In this document: one piece after another, positions 1-9,941 of the stretch
Layout of the letters: every line of letters begins with the position of its first letter
How positions within the stretch are numbered: the first letter of the stretch is position 1
NCBI RefSeq assembly: GCF_000955805.1
Contig: NZ_JYOA01000007.1
Coordinates: 702,454-740,754 of the forward strand
DNA from: Pseudomonas sp. 21
Lineage (GTDB): Bacteria; Pseudomonadota; Gammaproteobacteria; Pseudomonadales; Pseudomonadaceae
Length of the DNA: 38,301 nucleotides
Reading direction: 5' to 3'
Notes under the pieces: model-generated
Seen by the model: the letters and a program-made list of their open reading frames with translations, nothing else
Told to the model about the DNA's origin: nothing
Database searches by the model: none
Made by a program: the position numbers and the translations under genes

Positions 1-19
1 GCATGGCCCGCTCCTACAG
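1..19. repeat. Truncated REP-type palindrome at window edge
   Basis: The first bases carry the right half (CGCTCCTACAG end) of the GTAGGAGCG REP family that recurs at 9643, 32512 and elsewhere in this window. The other half lies outside the window. It sits just beyond the 3' end of the hydrolase gene. Confidence 0.6.
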
Positions 20-50
20 GTCTACGCCGGAGCTCGGGCCGATATCGCCA

Positions 51-1061
51 TCAGTGCTTCAGCTCCGCCAACCCCTTGAGCAGCGCCTCGTGGAAGCGCT
101 TCGGGTCCTGGATCTGCGGCGCGTGGCCCATGTCGTCGAACTCCACCAGGGTGGCGTTGGGGATCGCCTTGGCAGTCGCCTTGCCCAGTTCGGCGTAGTT
201 GCCCAGCTTCGGCTTGAGCTCGGCCGGGGCGATGTCCTTGCCGATGGCGGTGTTGTCCTTGGTGCCGATCAGCAGCAGGGTCGGCATCTTCAGCTGGCCG
301 AACTCGTAGACCACCGGCTGGGTGAAGATCATGTCGTAGAGCAGCGCCGAGTTCCACGCCACGCGCTCATGGCCGGCGCCGTTGAACAGGCCGGCGAGCA
401 TGTTCACCCACTTGTCGTACTCCGGCTTCCACTGGCCGGCGTAGTAGGTCGCCTGCTCGTACTGGCGAATGCTTTCTGCGCTGGTTTTCAGCTCGCGCTC
501 GTACCACTGGTCCGGGGTGCGGTAGGGCACGCCCAGGGCTTTCCAGTCTTCCAGGCCGATGGGGTTGACCATGGCCAACTGCTCGACCTGCTGCGGGTAC
601 ATCAGCGCATAGCGAGCGGCGAGCATGCCGCCGGTGGAGTGGCCCAGCAGGGTGATCTTGCCGACCTTCAGGTGATCCAGCAGCGCGTGGGTATTGGTCG
701 CCAGCTGCTGGAAGCTGTACTGGTAGCGCTCGGGCTTGGTGGATTTGCAGAAGCCGATCTGGTCCGGCGCGACCACGCGGTAGCCGGCGTCGCTCAGCGC
801 GGCGATGGTGGTTTCCCAGGTGCCGGCGCAGAAGTTCTTGCCGTGCAGCAGCACCACGGTGCGGCCGTTGGGCTGTTTCTTGGGCTTCACGTCGATATAG
901 GCCATGTGCATGTGGTGGCCCTGGGACGCGAAGCTGTAGTGGCCGACCGGGTAGGAGTAGTTGAAGCGCTCCAGTTCCGGGCCGTAGGTGGGTTTGGATT
1001 CGGCGGCGTGCAGCGGCAGGGCGGCGGCCAACAGCAAGGCGGGTAGCCAGCGTCGGGACAT
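51..1061 (-). CDS. Secreted alpha/beta hydrolase
   Basis: A 336-residue alpha/beta-fold hydrolase. Residues 1-20 form a signal peptide (SRR n-region, Leu/Ala core, HAA cleavage), so it should act in the periplasm. The fold markers are the oxyanion-hole HG at 73-74, the nucleophile elbow GHSTGG with Ser142, an acid candidate in the LIGTKDN stretch and a catalytic His at about 313 in GHAPQ. I chose the ATG at 1061 because AGGAGAG lies seven bases upstream and the signal peptide begins there; an upstream in-frame start has neither. Substrate is unknown. Family members include esterases, haloperoxidase-like enzymes and epoxide hydrolases, and the sequence does not choose between them. It follows the LuxR gene on the same strand across a 128-base gap and may be cotranscribed with it. 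Confidence 0.85.
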   Translation of the reverse strand: MSRRWLPALLLAAALPLHAAESKPTYGPELERFNYSYPVGHYSFASQGHHMHMAYIDVKPKKQPNGRTVVLLHGKNFCAGTWETTIAALSDAGYRVVAPDQIGFCKSTKPERYQYSFQQLATNTHALLDHLKVGKITLLGHSTGGMLAARYALMYPQQVEQLAMVNPIGLEDWKALGVPYRTPDQWYERELKTSAESIRQYEQATYYAGQWKPEYDKWVNMLAGLFNGAGHERVAWNSALLYDMIFTQPVVYEFGQLKMPTLLLIGTKDNTAIGKDIAPAELKPKLGNYAELGKATAKAIPNATLVEFDDMGHAPQIQDPKRFHEALLKGLAELKH

Positions 1062-1189
1062 CGGGGAGCTCTCCTGGTGGTGGGGCACGGGTCAGACAGC
1101 GGGAACCGCCATAGGTTGGCAGATTTCCGGGCGCGATGCCGCAACGACGGGTAATGCGAGAAGCGCTTTTTTGTAGGAGCGAGGTGAAA

Positions 1190-2113
1190 TCAGGCTGCGG
1201 TGGCGCCCCCGGTCAGCCAGTCGATGAACAGTGAGAACAGCTCCGCCTGGGAGTTGATTTCCAACTTGGTGTAGAGGTGCTTGCGGTGCATGCGCACGGT
1301 CTCCGGCGAGATATCCAGCACCCGCGCGCTGGATTTCACCGAGTGGCCGCGCAGCAGCAGGTGGGCGATTTCCCGTTCGCGCTCGGTGAGCCGGTCGGCG
1401 CCGAAGTTCATGAAGGCCGCGCGGATGTGCCGGTTCAGCGGCGCCTGGTCGTCCGGCGCGCTGACACTCACGCCGCGCCCGGCCAGCAGCAGGTCCAGCC
1501 CGCCGTTGCGTTCGAACTGGCGGATCAGCTCGCGCACCAGCGGCAGGACCGTGGCCAGCAGGTCCAGCTGGGTTTCGCTGAAGCGCGCACCGCTCTTGCC
1601 CTGGTACAGGCACAGCGAGACCTTGCGCGCCTCGCCCAGGTCGATGATGAAGTGGCAGTCCTCGGTGCAGCCGAACTTGAGGTAGTAGGTCTTGTAGTAC
1701 TCGCTGGCGAAGAAATCGTCCGGGGCGATGTCGGCCAGCGGGTAGAAACCTTCGGTGAGGCCGTCTTCCATGGCCAGGCAGAAGGGGTCGAGCAGGTAGC
1801 CGCGGGCGTAGTAGCGGTCGATCAGCGCCTCGTGGTGTTCCGGGTCGATGCCGCGCTGGTACAGCGGTTGCGGCGGCTGGCCGCGCTGCTCCAGGCCGAG
1901 CATCACCGATTCCACTGGCACCAGGCAGCCCAGGGCATCGGCCAGGCGCTCGACGAAGACGACTTCGCCAACGCTGGCCAAGGCGCGCGCCAGCCCCGCA
2001 TGCCAGGCATGCAGGGCCGGTGCGTCGGACGTTTCGCTCAGTGCCTGAGATTCGCTCATGCCCGGCAGCATAAAGGGCTGCCGGGGTGTAGGCAAAATCC
2101 TCGGGTCGATCAT
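1190..2113 (-). CDS. LuxR-family transcriptional regulator
   Basis: A 307-residue regulator with a C-terminal GerE/LuxR helix-turn-helix: the LTEREREIAHLLLRGHSVKSS stretch followed by ISPETVRMHRKHLYTKLEINSQAEL, at roughly residues 235-290. The N-terminal 230 residues are a sensor region I cannot assign; it lacks a receiver Asp pattern and is not clearly an autoinducer-binding domain. The first ATG overlaps the stop of the upstream aminotransferase (TGATG), which favours translational coupling. An internal ATG at 2059 is an alternative start. Being downstream of the aminotransferase and divergent from nothing, it probably autoregulates or controls that operon in response to the aminotransferase substrate. 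That role is inference. Confidence 0.85.
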   Translation of the reverse strand: MIDPRILPTPRQPFMLPGMSESQALSETSDAPALHAWHAGLARALASVGEVVFVERLADALGCLVPVESVMLGLEQRGQPPQPLYQRGIDPEHHEALIDRYYARGYLLDPFCLAMEDGLTEGFYPLADIAPDDFFASEYYKTYYLKFGCTEDCHFIIDLGEARKVSLCLYQGKSGARFSETQLDLLATVLPLVRELIRQFERNGGLDLLLAGRGVSVSAPDDQAPLNRHIRAAFMNFGADRLTEREREIAHLLLRGHSVKSSARVLDISPETVRMHRKHLYTKLEINSQAELFSLFIDWLTGGATAA

Positions 2114-3531
2114 CAGTGCCCCGCGTAATCACCGCTGCGCTGGAGGTCTTCGGCGGCCTCGAGGATCGACTCGCGCAGGGTGTCGACGATTTCGTCGACC
2201 TGCTCGCGGGTGATGGTCAGCGGCGGCGACATCACGTTCAGGTGCACGATCGGCCGCACCAGCAGGCCCTTGGCCTGGGCGCGCAGGTGGATCTTCTCGC
2301 CGATGTTCAGCTCCTCGGGGAAGAGCACCTTGCTGCGCTTGTCGGCGACGAATTCGACACAGGCCATCAGCTTCTGGCAGCGCACGCTGCCTACCAGCGG
2401 CAGGTCGGCCAGTTCCTGCAGACGCTGCTCCAGGTAGCCGCCGACGTCCTTCACGTGCTCCAGCAGGTTCTCACGCTCGATGATCTCGATGTTCTTCAGC
2501 GCCGAGACGCAGCTCACCGGGTGCCCGCTGTAGGTGAAGCCGTGGGCAAAGCAACGGCCCTTGTCGGCCTCGCCGATCACCTTCCAGATGCGGTCGGAGA
2601 AGATGCACGCGCCCAGCGGCAGGTAGCCGGAGGTCAGGCCCTTGGCGGTGGTGATGATGTCCGGCTGCATGCCGAACACGTCCTCGGAGGCGAAGAAGGC
2701 GCCGAGGCGGCCGAAAGAGGTGACCACTTCGTCGGCGACGTAGAGCACGTCGTACTGCTGGCACACCTGCCACATACGCTGGTGGTAGCCCTTCGGCGGG
2801 ATGATCACGCCACCCGAGCCCATGATCGGCTCGGCGAAGAAGGCGGCGACCTTGTCCTGGCCCAGTTCGAGAATCTTGTCTTCGAATTCCTTCACCAGGA
2901 ATTCGAGGAAGTCCCCTTCGGTCATCCCTTCCGGCGCGCGGTAGGGGTTGGGGCAGGAGATGTGGTGGATGACGTCCTTGAGGAAGTCGAACTCGGCCGG
3001 GTGGTCGGCGACCTTGCCGCCCAGGGACATGGTGAGGAAGGTCGAGCCGTGGTAGGCGTTGACCCGGCTGATGATGTGCTTCTTCTCATGCTTGCCGCGG
3101 CAGTTCTGGTAGTACTGGATCAGCCGGTAGGCAGTGTCCACGGCGGTGGAGCCGCCGGTGGTGAGGAACACGTGGTCGAGGTCGCCCGGCGCCAGTTCGG
3201 CGAGCTTCTCGCAGAGCTGGATGGCGGTGACGTTGGCCATGTCGCAGAAGGGGTTGGAGTAGGCCAGCTGGCGCACCTGCTCGGCGATGGCATCGGCCAT
3301 TTCCGCGCGGCCCAGGCCGATGTTGGTGCACCACATGCCGCCCACGGCGTCCAGGTAGCGATTGCCCTTGGTGTCGTAGATGTAGGCGCCCTCGCCGGCG
3401 GCGATGTTCAGCGCACCGTTGACCCGGTGGTCGTCGAACACGTGGTAGCCGTGCATGTAGTGGGCTTTGTCGGCGGCGACCAGCTGCTCGTCGTTGAACT
3501 GGGCGAAGAAGGCTGGGGTGGTGGTGGTCAT
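2113..3531 (-). CDS. Class III (omega-amino acid type) PLP aminotransferase
   Basis: A 472-residue PLP enzyme of the class III aminotransferase family, which includes putrescine:pyruvate (SpuC) and GABA/omega-amino acid transaminases. Visible marks are GGST at 126-129 (phosphate cup), the YHGST motif at 160-164, the PLP-ring Asp267 in VADEV and the Schiff-base Lys297 in TTAKGLTSGYLPLG. It resembles SpuC in layout (PLxGxxR, SPPLxI near the C-terminus) but differs enough that I do not assign that name. Length is normal. It lies downstream of a PotF-like binding protein and upstream of a LuxR regulator that it overlaps, so an amine or polyamine-derived amino group donor is likely. A GAGG ribosome-binding site precedes the ATG. 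Confidence 0.88.
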   Translation of the reverse strand: MTTTTPAFFAQFNDEQLVAADKAHYMHGYHVFDDHRVNGALNIAAGEGAYIYDTKGNRYLDAVGGMWCTNIGLGRAEMADAIAEQVRQLAYSNPFCDMANVTAIQLCEKLAELAPGDLDHVFLTTGGSTAVDTAYRLIQYYQNCRGKHEKKHIISRVNAYHGSTFLTMSLGGKVADHPAEFDFLKDVIHHISCPNPYRAPEGMTEGDFLEFLVKEFEDKILELGQDKVAAFFAEPIMGSGGVIIPPKGYHQRMWQVCQQYDVLYVADEVVTSFGRLGAFFASEDVFGMQPDIITTAKGLTSGYLPLGACIFSDRIWKVIGEADKGRCFAHGFTYSGHPVSCVSALKNIEIIERENLLEHVKDVGGYLEQRLQELADLPLVGSVRCQKLMACVEFVADKRSKVLFPEELNIGEKIHLRAQAKGLLVRPIVHLNVMSPPLTITREQVDEIVDTLRESILEAAEDLQRSGDYAGH

Positions 3532-3570
3532 TGTCTGTACCTCGGACTTTCGTTATTCGGTTGGGCGTTC

Positions 3571-3741
3571 TGCCCTCTCCCTAACCCTCTCCCTGAAGGG
3601 AGAGGGGACTGTTCGGAGTGCGTGGAGACTCCGAACCTCCTTGTGGATCGTGTTGCTCGTTACTTTCAGGATGCCGCCATGATTTCCGGCGACTCCGCTT
3701 GGCCCCCTCTCCCTTCAGGGAGAGGGCCGGGGAGAGGGGGG
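3571..3741. repeat. REPIN-like pair, CCCTCTCCC family
   Basis: Two palindromic units built on CCCTCTCCC / GGGAGAGGG, at about 3571-3611 and 3700-3741, face each other between the binding-protein gene and the aminotransferase gene. The same family recurs at 6582, 13757 and 20423. The unit next to the binding-protein stop may act as a transcript-end stabiliser or attenuator. Confidence 0.75.
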
Positions 3742-3758
3742 CTTTCGGATCTAACTCA

Positions 3759-4862
3759 TCAGGTCCCGGTCTTCACCGCGTTCCAGGTACGGGTGATCAG
3801 GCGGGTCGCCTTGGGGTTCTGCACTTTCTGGGTGAACAGCTGGGCGCGGGTCTCGGCGTCGGGGTAGATCGCCGGGTCGTTGCGCACTTCGGCGGCCAGC
3901 AGCGGGGTGGCGGCGGCGTTGCTGGAGGCGTAGCGGATGTAGTCGGCGACGCCGGCGGCAACCTTCGGCTGCAGCATGTACTCGATGAACTTGTGGGCGT
4001 TGGCCACGTGCGGCGCGTCGGCCGGAATGTAGAAGTCATCGAACCAGATCAGCGAGCCTTCCTTGGGCACGAAGTAGCCCAGCTTGACCTTGGCGCCGGC
4101 TTCGTCGGCGCGGGCCTGGGCGGTGGCGTAGTCGCCGGACCAGGTCATCGCCATGCACTGGTCGCCGTTGGCCAGGCCGTTCAGGTAGCTGGTGGAGTCG
4201 AACTTGCGGATGTACGGGCGGATCGATTGCAGCAGGTCCTGGGCGGCCTTGAGGTCCTCGGGCAGCGCGCTGTTGGGGTCGCGCTTGAGGTAGGCCAGGG
4301 CCAGCGGGATCACGTCGGTGGGGGAATCGATGATGGTCACCCCGCAATCGGCGAATTTCGACACGATCTTCGGATCGAACAGCATCGCCAGCGAGCCGAT
4401 GGGCGCGTCGGGCATGCGCTGCTTGATCTTGTCGATGTTGTAGGTGATGCCGTTGCTGCCCCAGGTGTAGGGCGCCGAGTACTTCACGCCCGGATCGTAG
4501 TGATCCAGGTGCTTGAGCACGTCCGCATCGAGGTTGTTCCAGCTGGGCAGCTTGGACTTGTCCAGCGGCTGGAAGACGCCCGCCTTGAGCAGCGGCGGCA
4601 CGAGGGCGGCGTTGAGCACCACCAGGTCGTAGCCCGAGCGGCCGGGCAGCAGTTTGCCCTGCACGGTCTCGTAGGAATCGAAGGTGTCGTAGACCACCTT
4701 GATCCCGGTTTCCTTCTCGAAATCGGCGATGGTGTGCTCGCCGATGTAGTCGCTCCAGTTGTACAGCCGCAGCGTCTTCGCGCCTTCGGCTTCCTCCCCG
4801 TGACCCAGTGCCGGCAAGGTCGCCAGCGCCGCGCTGAGTACTGCTGCGAGCGTTTTCTGCAT
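3759..4862 (-). CDS. PotF/SpuD-like polyamine or amine periplasmic binding protein
   Basis: A 367-residue solute-binding protein of the PotF/PotD family, which captures polyamines or related amines for an ABC importer. It has a signal peptide (MQKTLAAVLSAALATLPALG, cleavage near the GHGEE), then the family-typical LRLYNWSDYIGEHTIADFEKETG, the YDLVVLNAALVPPLLKAG block and the SAPYTWGSNGITYN ligand-pocket strand. Length fits the family. The start at ATG 4862 has AAGGTGG upstream and opens the signal peptide; an upstream in-frame start would bury it. No permease or ATPase gene is adjacent, so it either feeds a transporter elsewhere or is an orphan receptor. A divergent TetR gene and a GAAC-N4-GTTC operator lie in its promoter region. 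Confidence 0.88.
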   Translation of the reverse strand: MQKTLAAVLSAALATLPALGHGEEAEGAKTLRLYNWSDYIGEHTIADFEKETGIKVVYDTFDSYETVQGKLLPGRSGYDLVVLNAALVPPLLKAGVFQPLDKSKLPSWNNLDADVLKHLDHYDPGVKYSAPYTWGSNGITYNIDKIKQRMPDAPIGSLAMLFDPKIVSKFADCGVTIIDSPTDVIPLALAYLKRDPNSALPEDLKAAQDLLQSIRPYIRKFDSTSYLNGLANGDQCMAMTWSGDYATAQARADEAGAKVKLGYFVPKEGSLIWFDDFYIPADAPHVANAHKFIEYMLQPKVAAGVADYIRYASSNAAATPLLAAEVRNDPAIYPDAETRAQLFTQKVQNPKATRLITRTWNAVKTGT

Positions 4863-4974
4863 GTCAGTCCCACCTTTGATTTTATTTTGGATTGGAGATA
4901 TCGCGGATGAAGCCACTCTCGACCAGGGCCGGTTCCCCGGCCATTCCCCGAACGGGTAGGTACTGGCGCCTAAT

Positions 4975-4988
4975 CGAACAATCGTTCA
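4975..4988. promoter_or_regulatory. Putative TetR operator, copy 1
   Basis: The palindrome CGAACAATCGTTCA (arms GAAC and GTTC around four bases) lies between the divergent binding-protein and TetR genes, 31 bases before the TetR start. Placement and symmetry fit an autoregulatory TetR site. Similar 14-mers lie at 5665 and 11685. Confidence 0.6.
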
Positions 4989-5019
4989 GATTGGCCACCT
5001 GACACTTTAGGAGCCAGGC

Positions 5020-5667
5020 ATGAACGAGGAAGTCCGCTTTACCCGACTGGAGCCGGAACAGCGCAAGGCGCTGCTGATCGAGGCCACCCTCGCGTGCCTG
5101 AAACGCCATGGCTTCCAGGGAGCTTCCATACGCAAGATCTGCGCCGAGGCCGGGGTCTCGGTGGGGCTGATCAACCACCACTATTCGGGCAAGGACGAGC
5201 TGGTGGCCGAGGCCTACCTGACCGTCACCGGGCGGGTCATGCAGTTGCTGCGCGAGGCCATCGCCGAAGCGGCGCCGGATGCCCGCGCACGGTTGTCGGC
5301 GTTCTTCCGCGCGTCGTTCTCCGCCGAGTTGCTCGATCCGCAGCTGCTGGACGCCTGGCTGGCGTTCTGGGGCGCGGTGAAGACGGCCGAGGAAATCAAC
5401 AAGGCTCACGATCATTCCTATGGCGAGTACCGCTCCTTGCTGGCGCAGGCACTCAACGAACTGGCGAAGGAGCAGGAATGGGCCGATTTCGATGCGGAAC
5501 TGGCCGCCATTGCCCTCAGCGCCCTGCTCGACGGCCTGTGGCTGGAGTCCGGTCTGAACCCCAATACCTTCACCCCGGAGCAGGGCGTGCAGATCTGCGA
5601 GGCCTGGGTGGACGGCCTCCAGTACGGCGGCCGGCAACGCTTCTGTCGGGCGTCGGGAGTCTGTTGA
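5020..5667 (+). CDS. BetI-like TetR-family regulator
   Basis: A 215-residue TetR-family repressor. The N-terminal helix-turn-helix spans about residues 15-60 (LIEATLACLKRHGFQGASIRKICAEAGVSVGLINHHYSGKDEL), in the BetI style, and the C-terminal ligand domain has the BetI-like WLAFWGAVKT segment. TAGGAG precedes the ATG. The ligand is not known; BetI binds choline, and relatives in this subfamily sense amines or carboxylates. It is divergent from a polyamine-type binding protein and just upstream of aruR, and candidate operator copies flank it on both sides, so control of both neighbours is plausible. From memory, a TetR gene also adjoins aruR in P. aeruginosa (PA4984). Confidence 0.9.
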   Translation: MNEEVRFTRLEPEQRKALLIEATLACLKRHGFQGASIRKICAEAGVSVGLINHHYSGKDELVAEAYLTVTGRVMQLLREAIAEAAPDARARLSAFFRASFSAELLDPQLLDAWLAFWGAVKTAEEINKAHDHSYGEYRSLLAQALNELAKEQEWADFDAELAAIALSALLDGLWLESGLNPNTFTPEQGVQICEAWVDGLQYGGRQRFCRASGVC

Positions 5668-5678
5668 TCGATTGTTCA
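5665..5678. promoter_or_regulatory. Putative TetR operator, copy 2, before aruR
   Basis: TGATCGATTGTTCA begins on the TetR stop codon and matches the minus-strand reading of copy 1 (TGAACGATTGTTCG) at 12 of 14 positions. It lies about 106 bases upstream of the aruR start, a suitable place to control the sensor operon. Confidence 0.5.
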
Positions 5679-5783
5679 GTGGGCGGTAACCTGCCGCCAT
5701 CTGCAGGACAGTTCCTACAGCTCTACCTCCACGCATAACAAGAATGGCCCCGTCACGAGCGGCGGCCCCAGCAGGGTATTGCG

Positions 5784-6524
5784 ATGACTTCCCGTGTACT
5801 GATCGTCGACGACGATCCGGTGATTCGCGAGCTCCTCCAGGCCTACCTCGGCGAGGAAGGCTATGACGTGCTTTGCGCCGGCACCGCCGAACAGGCCGAG
5901 GCGAGCCTGGCCGAAGCCGAACAGGGCGGGCAGCCCATCGACCTGGTGATGCTCGACATCCGCCTGCCCGGCAAGGACGGCCTGACCCTGACCCGCGAGC
6001 TGCGCGTGCGCTCGGAGGTCGGCATCATCCTGATCACCGGGCGCAACGACGACATCGACCGCATCGTCGGCCTGGAATGCGGCGCCGACGACTACGTGAT
6101 CAAGCCGCTGAACCCCCGCGAGCTGGTGTCCCGGGCGAAGAACCTGATCCGCCGCGTGCGCCATGCGCGCCAGCCCGCCGCCACAGCCGCGCCGGGCAGC
6201 CGGCAGCACCACAAGCGCTTCGCCCACTGGACGCTGGACCCGGACCGCCGCCGCCTGATCGACCGCGATGGCAGCGAAACCCCGCTGACCCACGGCGAAT
6301 TCCAGTTGCTCGGCGTGTTCCTGCGCAATACCGGCCACACCCTGAGCCGCGACCAACTGATGGACCAGATCCGCAACCGCGAATGGCTGCCCAACGACCG
6401 CTCCATCGACGTACTGGTCGGCCGCCTGCGCCGCAAGCTGCGCGACGACCCGGCCGAGCCGGAGCTGATCATCACCATCCACGGCGCCGGCTACCTGTTC
6501 ACCGCCACGCCTGCCGATGCCTGA
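5784..6524 (+). CDS. aruR: Response regulator, OmpR family (AruR)
   Basis: A 246-residue OmpR/PhoB-type response regulator. The receiver domain has the acidic DDD at 9-11, the phospho-acceptor Asp58 (VMLDIRLPGKDG), Thr85 and Lys107. The C-terminal winged helix runs from about residue 145 to 243 and ends with the family-typical IITIHGAGYLFT. It heads an operon with a periplasmic binding protein and a hybrid kinase. Known biology: in P. aeruginosa AruRS activates the arginine transaminase pathway in response to arginine, and its gene sits next to this same block. The name rests on that synteny and on the AruIH genes downstream. The ribosome-binding site is weak (GCAGGG). Confidence 0.85.
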   Translation: MTSRVLIVDDDPVIRELLQAYLGEEGYDVLCAGTAEQAEASLAEAEQGGQPIDLVMLDIRLPGKDGLTLTRELRVRSEVGIILITGRNDDIDRIVGLECGADDYVIKPLNPRELVSRAKNLIRRVRHARQPAATAAPGSRQHHKRFAHWTLDPDRRRLIDRDGSETPLTHGEFQLLGVFLRNTGHTLSRDQLMDQIRNREWLPNDRSIDVLVGRLRRKLRDDPAEPELIITIHGAGYLFTATPADA

Positions 6525-6581
6525 ATGCGCCTTGCAGTGAGAGTGTCAGAACGATCCTTCAGCCTCGCGCAGGAGCGGCTT

Positions 6582-6622
6582 TTGCCCCCTCGCCCTTCAG
6601 CAAGAGGGATGGGGAGAGGGCC
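6582..6622. repeat. REP unit, CCCTCTCCC family, inside the aru sensor operon
   Basis: CCCCTCGCCCTTCAGC followed by an AGAGGG..GGGAGAGGG arm forms a degenerate palindrome between aruR and the next gene. It overlaps the likely start codon of the binding-protein gene at 6609. Confidence 0.6.
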
Positions 6623-7408
6623 GCTTCCGCGCCGATACGTCCTGTCTCTTCTCACTCTGCTCGCTCTGTTCTTCTGCACCACCACCCAGGCCGCCCAACC
6701 CATCCGCTACTGCGACTACCCCGTCTACCCGCCCATCTCCTGGAGCGACGGCCACGAAGTCCGCGGCCTGGCGCCGCAGACCGTGCGCAGCGTCCTCGGC
6801 GAACTGGGCTACGAGGTGAAGACCGTGGTGCTGGGCAACTGGAAGCGCTGCCTGCTGGACGCCGCCGAAGGCCGCGTCGACGTGGTGCTCGCCTACCAGA
6901 CCCCGCAGCGCGACGACGGCCTGCTGTTCTCCCGCGTGCCGGTGCTGCGCGAGGAAGTGGCGATCTTCTACAACCGACGCAAGCCGGTGCGTTTCGACCA
7001 GTTGAGCGATCTGGCGAATTACCGTGGCGGGCTGCTCTTCGGCGAGAGCTACGGACCCGAGTTCGACCGCTTCGTTGCCGAGCACGGCAACGTTGAGTGG
7101 GTCTCCGACAGCCGGCAGAACTTCGGCAAGCTGATCCGCCGGCGCATCGACTTCATCGCCCACGAGCGGCGCACCGGCACGCTGTTCGTCGAGCAACTGG
7201 CCGGCGGTCAGGACATCGTTGCGTTGCCTCGGCCGCTCACCGTGGATTACCTGCGCGTCGCCGTCTCCCGCCATTCGCCGCTGGCCGCGCGGATGGACGA
7301 GATCGACGCGTTGCTGAAGAAGCGCGTGGACGATGGCAGCGTCGCCCGCTGGCTGGAGCAGAGCGAGCGCGACTACCGCGCCATGCTTGCCGGTGACGGG
7401 GTGCCGCG

Positions 7409-7412
<4 letters not shown>
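6609..7412 (+). CDS. Periplasmic amino-acid-binding protein of the AruRS sensor operon
   Basis: A 267-residue solute-binding protein of the amino-acid (SBP_bac_3) class. From ATG 6609 it starts with a convincing signal peptide: Arg-rich n-region, then [18 protein letters not shown]. The mature part opens with [14 protein letters not shown] and shows the typical [20 protein letters not shown] and VAIFYNRR blocks. The frame is open back to an ATG at 6525, immediately after the aruR stop, but that start would add 28 residues ahead of the signal peptide. The 3' end overlaps the kinase gene by four bases (ATGA). I infer that it is a periplasmic sensory partner, delivering bound ligand (perhaps arginine) to the kinase, rather than a transporter subunit, since no ABC permease is nearby. 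The start codon lies within a REP unit, which is unusual. Confidence 0.8.
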
Positions 7413-9642
<2,230 letters not shown>

Positions 9643-9646
<4 letters not shown>

Positions 9647-9691
9647 GAGCGCGCCTTGCCCGCGATCGCGCGCATGGCGCGCTCCTACAGG
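9643..9691. repeat. REP palindrome, GTAGGAGCG family, overlapping the aruS stop
   Basis: An inverted pair of GTAGGAGCGCG and CGCGCTCCTAC arms encloses a GCCCGCGATCGCGCGCATGG centre. The TAG of its left arm is the aruS stop codon (9644-9646). An almost identical copy lies at 32512. Confidence 0.75.
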
Positions 9692-9763
9692 TCCCGTCCG
9701 CTGCAAGGGTGCGGCTGCCGGGAGATGCTGAAAGCCGGAGCCCAGGCGGCCTGCACAAAATCC

Positions 9764-9812
9764 TTACATCTTTCTACAACTTCGATCCTGGCGAACAACC
9801 CCGCTTTACATC
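9764..9812 (+). promoter_or_regulatory. Direct TTACATC repeats upstream of the permease
   Basis: Two copies of TTACATC start at 9764 and 9806, exactly 42 bases (four helical turns) apart, in the region before the leader ORF and permease. OmpR-type regulators often bind same-face direct repeats, so these are candidate AruR sites. No convincing -10/-35 pair was found. Confidence 0.35.
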
Positions 9813-9878
9813 GCCTTCCAATAATCCGGTGGTATCCGTGCCCGAGCCACGGCCTCTGATTGATTGGAGATAACAATA

Positions 9879-9941
9879 ATGATCCAACGTAGAGTTCAGC
9901 TCAGCCGCGCCCGCCGTTCCCTGGAGGTGCGCCATGTCTGA
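9879..9941 (+). CDS. Arginine-rich 20-residue leader peptide upstream of the permease
   Basis: A short ORF with a good ribosome-binding site (GGAG nine bases upstream of the ATG, in GGAGATAACAATA). It encodes 20 residues, six of them arginine at positions 4, 5, 10, 12, 13 and 18. The Arg codons are CGT, AGA, CGC, CGC, CGT and CGC; AGA is very rare in GC-rich Pseudomonas genes. Its TGA stop (9939-9941) lies inside the permease gene, so the two overlap by eight bases, and the permease's own GGAGG lies within the leader. This suggests translational coupling or arginine-dependent leader control, as with other amino-acid leader peptides. I know of no described leader at this locus. Arginine is also a common residue by chance in GC-rich frames. 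Confidence 0.55.
   Translation: MIQRRVQLSRARRSLEVRHV

Noticed and set aside
9740-9880. ArgR operator upstream of the permease
   Set aside because: I looked for the TGTCGC-N8-AA pattern known for Pseudomonas ArgR and found no convincing copy.
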